Below, piece after piece: positions 6,705-12,361 of a stretch of DNA of 12,361 nucleotides. Position numbers and translations under genes: made by a program. Location: assembly GCA_964428195.1 (NCBI GenBank), contig CAYRXC010000025.1, positions 1 to 12,361 on the forward strand. The letters are read 5' to 3'. Position 1 is the stretch's first letter, and each line of letters starts with the position of its first letter. This DNA is from JAAYGD01 sp964428195 (GTDB taxonomy: Bacteria > Bacillota_I > Bacilli_A > RF39 > UBA660). The notes beneath the pieces are model-generated. The model had not been told where the DNA came from and did not search any database. It saw only the letters and a program-made list of their open reading frames with translations.

Positions 6705-8312
6705 ATGATAAAGAAGTTATTGATAATGATGTTATTACTTATTATTTCAATGAAGGGAGTAAATGCGGTTTGTATCCCTCCTGAAGAAGAATTTACTTCT
6801 GGAAATAATAAAATAATAACTTGTGATCCTGAAACAACTACTAAGACTACAAAATTTGTATATCCAGAAGCGGGTAATCCAGAGCCTGTAACTTTTAGTA
6901 ATAATTATTGTGAGGTTAGGTGCAAAGAAGAAATCGCATTTGCATTTCCAAGCGTAAGAAGAACTTATGCAGGTATGCCTTTTTCTTACAATTTAGTATT
7001 ATCTGGAGCAAGATCGTGTAGAGCAATTTATCCGGACTATGTTGGATTTGATGAAAAATATAGATTAATGGTTGATATGTATATGGTTATGCTCGGGAAA
7101 ATAACAACCGGGGTACCTAGAACTGATATAAATGAAGATGGACACTTAAATGATGGAGATTATAACTTTTTGAGAAATCAGGCAGCTACTTTTGTTGATA
7201 TAGAAGGGAAAAAAGTATTAGATTTAGACAATAATGGTGTGATGGATTCTAATAACATTGTATTAGGATCTTTGTCAAGTGCAATAAGAAATATGAAACA
7301 AGAGAAAGATGATTGTGATGGTTGGGGTACTCCTTCAAATCCTTCCTCTACTTATGAAGTTAAACCTACAGTAAATTTAACTATTGGAACTTCAACTGGA
7401 GATGTGGTAGAAACATATGAATATGAAGAAATAACTCCCTATAATTCAATAATGACTCACGATACTACAACGTATTCTTCTTGTAGTCTAAGAGATCCAA
7501 TTGGTGTTGGTGGAAATAGAGAATATTACTGTGTGGGTGAAAATACCTATATAGGATGGACTGAGATAGCAAGGGTAAATGGTTGGTTTGCTATGAAAGA
7601 GAAAAAGATGGTTGTATATCATGGAAATGTAATGGCAATAAACGATTTTGTTAGTCCTGATTTGGAAACTTGTTGGGCAGGAAGAAGTTATTATGTTCCT
7701 CTTAATGAAGTAACTAAACCTATACCCGGCGATTCTTCTGACAATGGTTATCCTTTAACGCTTTCAGTAGTCGGATTAGGAAATAATATTAGCCCGGGTC
7801 CAAAAAATATGAGTTTAACAGTTAATTGCAATTATCAAGTTAGAAACTTGATTGGACCACAAACGTTCGATTATTATTATCTAAGGTATTCAGGACGTAT
7901 TGCTGCTGGAGCAAAAAATTCCTTGTCTATGTATTTATATAGACCAATAGACTTGAAGGATCCATTTCCAAACAACAGAGAACCTGGTGCAAATTGGGCC
8001 GGAGAAATAGAAGAAATCATAAATGGAAAAAAAGTAGAAAGAAGTTTAAAAGAAAAATATATAACAAGCACTGCAGATACTATACAAGATAAAAGTCCAT
8101 ATAAGATTACGCTAAATAGAAGTAATATCGATAGTATCAAAAGAGACAACGCTGACAATGGATATAATCTATTTGAGAATGTAGAGATTGGTCCTAATGA
8201 ATTTATACAAAGATACTACGAGGTAATTTCAACAAATGATAGAGAATACAATCAAGAATACAATCAAGAATACAAAAAAAAGGAATCTAAAGGAGAAAGG
8301 GGGAAAAAATGA
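6705..8312 (+). CDS. Exported Cys-rich protein with dockerin-like EF-hand pair
   Basis: This first gene of the surface operon encodes 535 residues with a Sec signal peptide (1-21, cleavage after GVNA). Cys23 does not follow a lipobox, so it is not a lipoprotein. Two calcium-loop motifs lie 32 residues apart: DINEDGHLNDGD (141-152), a complete DxNxDG...D loop, and DLDNNGVMDSNN (173-184), which ends in Asn instead of the usual Asp/Glu. Their spacing and hydrophobic flanks (YNFLRN, IVLGSL) match type I dockerin or calcium-binding EF-hand pairs. Ten cysteines in the mature part (23, 40, 69, 73, 105, 204, 260, 276, 323, 375) suggest disulfides. The remainder is beta-rich and unrecognised. The end is hydrophilic, with EYNQ repeats and many Lys and no membrane anchor or LPxTG, so retention may depend on a partner. 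The stop overlaps the next start as ATGA. The specific role is unknown; calcium-stabilised surface attachment is an inference. Confidence 0.85.
   Translation: MIKKLLIMMLLLIISMKGVNAVCIPPEEEFTSGNNKIITCDPETTTKTTKFVYPEAGNPEPVTFSNNYCEVRCKEEIAFAFPSVRRTYAGMPFSYNLVLSGARSCRAIYPDYVGFDEKYRLMVDMYMVMLGKITTGVPRTDINEDGHLNDGDYNFLRNQAATFVDIEGKKVLDLDNNGVMDSNNIVLGSLSSAIRNMKQEKDDCDGWGTPSNPSSTYEVKPTVNLTIGTSTGDVVETYEYEEITPYNSIMTHDTTTYSSCSLRDPIGVGGNREYYCVGENTYIGWTEIARVNGWFAMKEKKMVVYHGNVMAINDFVSPDLETCWAGRSYYVPLNEVTKPIPGDSSDNGYPLTLSVVGLGNNISPGPKNMSLTVNCNYQVRNLIGPQTFDYYYLRYSGRIAAGAKNSLSMYLYRPIDLKDPFPNNREPGANWAGEIEEIINGKKVERSLKEKYITSTADTIQDKSPYKITLNRSNIDSIKRDNADNGYNLFENVEIGPNEFIQRYYEVISTNDREYNQEYNQEYKKKESKGERGKK
8244..8275 (+). 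repeat. 12-bp coding tandem repeat, about 2.7 copies
   Basis: GAATACAATCAA occurs at 8244-8255 and 8256-8267, with a partial copy from 8268. It encodes repeated Glu-Tyr-Asn-Gln near the C-terminus of the EF-hand protein. A run of eight A (8274-8281) follows directly. Both are prone to copy-number or frame change; the 12-base unit would keep the frame. Confidence 0.9.
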
Positions 8313-11300
8313 GAGAGTCTTTTTGGGGAATATTTATAATGATACTTGGAGCAGTTGGAATAGTAGCAGTTAACTTGTTTCAAGATTTGACTATAACAAA
8401 TGATCAAACACATTTCTTATTAAAAGAATCAACTAAGGCTGCAATGGGAGATTCTATAGATATAGCTTATTATAGAACTACTGGGAAAATAAGAATTGTT
8501 GAAGCAAAATTTGTAGAGAATTTAACTAGAAGATTTGCAGAATCAGCAGTATTAAATAAAGATTACAATATTATTATTCATGATATAGTTGAAGAACCAC
8601 CGAAGGTTAGTATTAGTTTGACTACAAATGCAGATGATCTATCTGGTGGAAAATATGAGATATTTGAAAAAATAGATTCAATATATGAAGCTATATATAG
8701 TAGAGATGATTATTATGATGCAAAATACAACGTTGATGAATGGAGTGAAACTAGAATTATTCCTGGAGAAGTTCCGGAAAATCCATACAAAGATGGTAAG
8801 TGTGCAAACTCTGATGCAGGTAATTTGGATTCTCATTGTATGCTAGGAGACTTGATTTTTGATGGATGGGGGGATGCTCCTTCATCAATTGGAGTCCTTT
8901 GTGAGTCGGATTTAAATAACTTGCCTAATAGAAGTAGAGATGCTTATTATAGAGAATGCGTATGCAATCCTGTTACAAACAATGTAGAATGGTCAGCTAG
9001 GATTAAGGCGGATCCAGTGCCAATGGCATCACCAATAATAAGTGCGAAAAAAGATAAAGTAACTTACGAATGGAAATTCAAGAAAGAAGGTCCATTTAAT
9101 GATATTGATACTAATATTATTTTCGAAATAGTTGTAGGCCCTTTTATTAGGAGTCTCAAATTATTATCTGTTGATGACACTAGAAATACAGAAACTGGAG
9201 GAACATTGTGTCCAACAGGAACCGAAAACCCTATAGCTTTATTAAAAGGGGATACTCAAGAACTATACCCAAGATACAATCCCAAAAAAACTGTAAATAG
9301 AGATTTAAAATGGACTTCAACCAATAATGGAGTTGACATCCAAGATCCTATTGTTGGAAGTATAGACTGGCCTAATAAAGATACGGCAACAATTAGAGGA
9401 GTTAGTCAAGGAAATGTTACTGTATCTGCAGAAGTTTGTGGGATATCTTCAACTTGTAATTTTAGAGTTGTTGAACCTGAATGCCCAGCAGATAAACCTG
9501 TAATATACCCCGGAGGCGTTGGCTATGCAACTCTTAAGAATAATGATCAAGCCTATTTTAATAATGTTTCATATAGTATTAATCTTGCTCCTAATATAGC
9601 TACGATAGATAATAATGGGGTGATATCAGTAGAAGATAATGGTTCTGTTACACAAACTATTGAAGGAAAATATACCATAATAATTAGTGGTAATAACGTT
9701 ATTACACCTAAAGAATGTGATTTTACTATCGAAGTAACTCAACCCAAAATTATCGAAACCCCCGATCCAAGAAAATGCGGAGTTGGAAACATGAGCATTG
9801 TCTCATTTAATTTTCCTGATAAGCCAGCTATATGTGCTTCGGAATATGAAAAAGATAAAAATGGATTCGTTAGTAAATTGTTGAAAAACGCAACACTTAA
9901 AATAAATTTATGCAGTAAAACAACACCATTTTCGAGTTGTGATGGGGGAACATGGGATTCTACAGATGTTATTCCGTTGGGTTATAATAGTTTAAATGCA
10001 ACAATATCATCTAACATTAGTTTTAGTGGATCAACGTATTCAGTAAAAGTAGTAGCAAATATAGACCATCATGAATTTCAAAATGCTCTTGTTTCTTCGG
10101 GTTGTAGAGCAAAAAGACCAACCGTTACTTTAGAGGGAGGTTTTACAGGGTCTCTAATAGTTGGTGCCACTCCTGAAGAATGCAGCCTTGCAGACCTTCA
10201 AAGACGAGCTTCTATTAGCGGACAAGATACAATTATTCCTGGGGTTAGAACTGCAACATATTCTTTAGTATATTCTGCTTTGCCAGGAGATAAAATTACA
10301 TGGAGATTCAGAGGTAGAACATTAGGAAATGGTGCTACAATGAGTTTCACTCCAACTACGGAAGATATTAGGGGATTTGAGGATAGTAGCCTTAGTGTAA
10401 CTATAAATAATGCTACTTATGGTTCCGTTCTTGGAGAAGATGGTGCAGCAATAGAAAAGAGATTAAAATTTGATACGGAAATATGCCAAGATATGGATAT
10501 TAAAGTAAATTCTTGTATTAGAAAGGGTATAAATTTCTCTGCTTCTCAAGTTGGAGTACAGGATGTTCTTTCGGGTGCTCATTATGCGAATGCATCATGG
10601 AAGTTAAATAACCTTACATTTTCTGGTTTGGGATCGGGCACTACAAGTTCAACTGTTATTTTGTTCAAAGCACCAAGTTCAGCTAGCGACTATGGTACAT
10701 CAACGGGATCTATTACTTTAACGAGACAGGTTGATTGTCCAAATGTCTCTAATCAAGTTACAAAAAGTGTTACTATTTATCCACATGATGATTATTATTG
10801 CTCAGGAGTTTATAAAACCAAATCTACTGACGGTAAAAACTGTATAAATACTGAATCAAATTTTGGTTTGATTCACTCTCCGGTGTGTACAGAAAATCAG
10901 GTTTCGGCTAATAGATTTAATACAAGTTGTTATAATAAATCTGATTTATTGGATGCTACGCCAGAATATTCTTGTTCGAAAGGTTGGGTACACACAAAAT
11001 CAAATGGGGAAGTTACTTGCAGATATGAAACCAATGTTCGCGTCTGTGAAGATAATACTGATTATCCTGTTGGCCCAAAGTGTTATTATAACAGAACGAA
11101 ATTAGATGCGGAGGATCGTCAATTCTGTAGTGGTGTCTATAGTGGTGGATATTGCTACACAAACGAAACAGGACCCAGTTATCCAACGTATAGTAATAGT
11201 ACTTCATACTTGAATACGAATTATGTATGTTCAACTGGCGGAGGTACTGTTTATGAAGGCAACAAATGTGCTCCAGAAGCCGATCCTATTGCGGGAACTT

Positions 11301-11404
11301 CTTGTGTAATAGGAGATGGGTATGAAAGAAGTTTATATGGGGGATCATGTTATTTATCTGCTAAAGCTGTGAAAAACTCGTGTGAATTATCAAGGAGAGA
11401 TTAA
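8309..11404 (+). CDS. Giant pilin-like-anchored surface protein with Ig-like modules and Cys-rich C-terminus
   Basis: This 1031-residue protein has no cleavable signal. A very short MRES head precedes one membrane helix (about 6-24), and residues 25-105 are an amphipathic region ending in EEPPKVSISL. This layout resembles TadE-like or other pilin-like membrane proteins of Bacillota (inference). The rest should face outward. Residues 309-388 resemble a BIG2 Ig-like domain (LLKGDTQELYP, LKWTS, DTATIRGVSQGNVTVSAEV). A second, weaker one covers about 392-476, and further beta-rich modules follow to about 825, including ALPGDKITWRF (657-667). Residues 831-1025 hold 15 cysteines, many about 9-15 residues apart, in units such as CSGVYSGGYC (940-949). 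There is no C-terminal anchor. AGGGGG (8298-8303) and the ATGA overlap set the start; TAATG couples it to the next gene. It is likely an adhesin-like or fibre-like envelope protein; the ligand is unknown. Confidence 0.85.
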   Translation: MRESFWGIFIMILGAVGIVAVNLFQDLTITNDQTHFLLKESTKAAMGDSIDIAYYRTTGKIRIVEAKFVENLTRRFAESAVLNKDYNIIIHDIVEEPPKVSISLTTNADDLSGGKYEIFEKIDSIYEAIYSRDDYYDAKYNVDEWSETRIIPGEVPENPYKDGKCANSDAGNLDSHCMLGDLIFDGWGDAPSSIGVLCESDLNNLPNRSRDAYYRECVCNPVTNNVEWSARIKADPVPMASPIISAKKDKVTYEWKFKKEGPFNDIDTNIIFEIVVGPFIRSLKLLSVDDTRNTETGGTLCPTGTENPIALLKGDTQELYPRYNPKKTVNRDLKWTSTNNGVDIQDPIVGSIDWPNKDTATIRGVSQGNVTVSAEVCGISSTCNFRVVEPECPADKPVIYPGGVGYATLKNNDQAYFNNVSYSINLAPNIATIDNNGVISVEDNGSVTQTIEGKYTIIISGNNVITPKECDFTIEVTQPKIIETPDPRKCGVGNMSIVSFNFPDKPAICASEYEKDKNGFVSKLLKNATLKINLCSKTTPFSSCDGGTWDSTDVIPLGYNSLNATISSNISFSGSTYSVKVVANIDHHEFQNALVSSGCRAKRPTVTLEGGFTGSLIVGATPEECSLADLQRRASISGQDTIIPGVRTATYSLVYSALPGDKITWRFRGRTLGNGATMSFTPTTEDIRGFEDSSLSVTINNATYGSVLGEDGAAIEKRLKFDTEICQDMDIKVNSCIRKGINFSASQVGVQDVLSGAHYANASWKLNNLTFSGLGSGTTSSTVILFKAPSSASDYGTSTGSITLTRQVDCPNVSNQVTKSVTIYPHDDYYCSGVYKTKSTDGKNCINTESNFGLIHSPVCTENQVSANRFNTSCYNKSDLLDATPEYSCSKGWVHTKSNGEVTCRYETNVRVCEDNTDYPVGPKCYYNRTKLDAEDRQFCSGVYSGGYCYTNETGPSYPTYSNSTSYLNTNYVCSTGGGTVYEGNKCAPEADPIAGTSCVIGDGYERSLYGGSCYLSAKAVKNSCELSRRD

Positions 11405-12186
11405 TGAAAAAAATTATTATGGGACTATTTATATTTGTTATTTTGATGGGGAAAGTAAGTGGAAAAAGCAATGATGTTCTTACTATTGAAAAATTAAATA
11501 CAAATATAATAATATATGAAGAAAATGAATTTATGGTTAATAATGACTATGATACTTCACTTATATTTGGAGATAATCCACAAACAAATTATTTTTACAA
11601 AGTTTTATACAACAATTATAAATATTTATATAAAGATAAAATTATTAATTCAAGTGTGGATTATTCAAATATTGATATGACATCAAATACCGAATTCGGA
11701 ATATATGAAACGGAAAAAGGAAATACTCTTTACTTTGGGAATCCTTTTTCAAGGTTTAAACCAAAAGAGAAGATAAAAGCTGAGTATTATGCGATTTTAG
11801 AGAAAAAGGAAGAAGGAATATACTCTTATACTATTTGTAAAGAGGATTATGACGTTAAAAAGATAAATTTTGAAATATTAATGGCTTTGGGTTATAAGGG
11901 AAAGGAAATAAAGTTTTCTTTAAATAATAAAGACTATTCAAAAGAATTAAAAAATTTATCATATAAAATAAAAGACAATATTCTTTTGGAAGGAAGTTAT
12001 GAATCAACATTGAAAAAAGGAGAACACCTATCATTTATTCTTATAGATAAAGAAAGCGCTGACGTGATCGATATAAATAATTTGTTTATTTTGATAGTTA
12101 GCATTGTACTATTTATAGTATTATCGATAATGTTATTTTTAAGAATAAGAAAAAAAAGATTGACAAAAAAGCAAAAGAGTATATAG
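11404..12186 (+). CDS. Envelope protein with C-terminal anchor, possibly DUF2207-like
   Basis: This 260-residue protein has a signal peptide (1-20, basic MKK start, cleavage near VSG-KS), an extracytoplasmic domain of about 200 residues, a membrane helix (226-247) and a short cytoplasmic tail rich in Arg and Lys (RIRKKRLTKKQK). The domain order (strand-rich N-part, the stretch ILLEGSYESTLKKGEHLSF at 193-211 just before the helix) recalls the extracellular part of DUF2207 membrane proteins, which also follow a beta domain with TM segments. The match is weak and the multi-helix C-terminus typical of that family is absent. The start ATG overlaps the upstream stop as TAATG and has GGAG (11394-11397) at six bases, so translation is coupled to the 1031-residue protein. 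It could be a membrane dock or assembly partner for the two large surface proteins, which is inferred from gene order only. Confidence 0.8.
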   Translation: MKKIIMGLFIFVILMGKVSGKSNDVLTIEKLNTNIIIYEENEFMVNNDYDTSLIFGDNPQTNYFYKVLYNNYKYLYKDKIINSSVDYSNIDMTSNTEFGIYETEKGNTLYFGNPFSRFKPKEKIKAEYYAILEKKEEGIYSYTICKEDYDVKKINFEILMALGYKGKEIKFSLNNKDYSKELKNLSYKIKDNILLEGSYESTLKKGEHLSFILIDKESADVIDINNLFILIVSIVLFIVLSIMLFLRIRKKRLTKKQKSI

Positions 12187-12213
12187 TAATATAAAAAAAG
12201 CGGGGGTATAAAT

Positions 12214-12361
12214 ATGAAAAAAAATCAATTAATGTCTTATTTGTTGGCGGGCCTGATATCATTTGGATCTAGTGCTCCGATTAAAGCAAATGCAGAAACA
12301 AAACCTATTAACATAAAAAGCATTTACAATATGACGGATGAAGAAGCTAGTAAGAAAGTCA
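12214..12361 (+). CDS. Exported protein, 3' end beyond the window
   Basis: An open frame starts at ATG 12214 and runs uninterrupted to the window edge, giving 49 codons. GGGGG (12202-12206) lies seven bases upstream. The translation begins with MKKNQ, a hydrophobic stretch (about 8-21) and a probable cleavage site near IKANA-ET, which is a clear signal peptide. The following polar stretch, with SIYNMTDEEASKKV, is too short to assign. Only 27 bases separate it from the previous stop, with no terminator or promoter between, so it is probably the fourth gene of the surface operon. Confidence 0.75.
   Translation, partial: MKKNQLMSYLLAGLISFGSSAPIKANAETKPINIKSIYNMTDEEASKKV

Noticed and set aside
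6762..6773. Cys23 of the EF-hand protein as a lipoprotein Cys
   Set aside because: The preceding residues are N-A-V, and a lipobox needs Gly, Ala or Ser directly before the Cys; AxA-type cleavage after Ala21 fits better.
7877..8158. 93-codon antisense frame in the EF-hand protein gene
   Set aside because: Hydrophobic translation reflects the reverse complement of Lys/Asn/Asp-rich codons; no ribosome binding site.
11013..11234. 73-codon antisense frame opposite the Cys-rich region
   Set aside because: His/Tyr-rich translation is the mirror of the Cys-rich coding repeats; no start signals.
1..12361. CRISPR array, insertion sequence, tRNA or rRNA
   Set aside because: No spaced direct repeats, transposase-like frames, terminal inverted repeats or cloverleaf/rRNA sequences were seen.

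Overview
The window is very AT-rich and its genes lie mostly on the + strand, with Gram-positive style signals: strong GGAGG ribosome binding sites, sigma-A-like promoters, U-tract terminators and a T-box riboswitch. TGA is used as a stop (6141-6143 and 8310-8312) and TGG encodes Trp, so this is the standard bacterial code and not the Mycoplasma/Spiroplasma code. Together this suggests a low-GC Bacillota, possibly one of the small-genome, host-associated Bacilli relatives. The species cannot be named from the sequence.

Layout. (1) 19-741, minus strand: a membrane-anchored protein of unknown function, divergent from leuS, probably starting at TTG. (2) 776-3408: promoter, leucine T-box leader and leuS (leucyl-tRNA synthetase). 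(3) 3430-4713: an extended -10 promoter, a 400-residue protein and a terminator. The protein joins a WXG100-like helical hairpin to a C39-like papain-fold domain in which the catalytic Cys appears to be Ser. (4) 4717-5613: a consensus promoter, a secreted type I membrane protein (Ig-like region, coiled coil, TM, Lys-rich tail) and a terminator. (5) 5641-6649: a two-gene unit with an ATGA overlap, encoding a membrane-anchored thioredoxin-like protein without CxxC and TrmL (tRNA Nm34 methyltransferase). (6) 6670-window end: an extended -10 promoter driving a tightly coupled surface operon. Its genes encode a Cys-rich exported protein with two dockerin-like EF-hand loops, a 1031-residue pilin-like-anchored protein with Ig-like modules and a Cys-rich C-terminus, a C-terminally anchored envelope protein resembling part of DUF2207, and a fourth exported protein cut by the window end.

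The housekeeping genes (leuS, trmL) are ordinary. The accessory content is almost entirely envelope or exported protein. The best candidates for undescribed biology are the surface operon from 6705 onward, whose genes overlap at ATGA and TAATG junctions and probably make interacting envelope proteins, and the WXG / degenerate C39 protein. No mobile element, CRISPR array, tRNA or rRNA was seen. No gap between genes exceeds 300 bases; the longest (742-1020) holds the leuS promoter and T-box.
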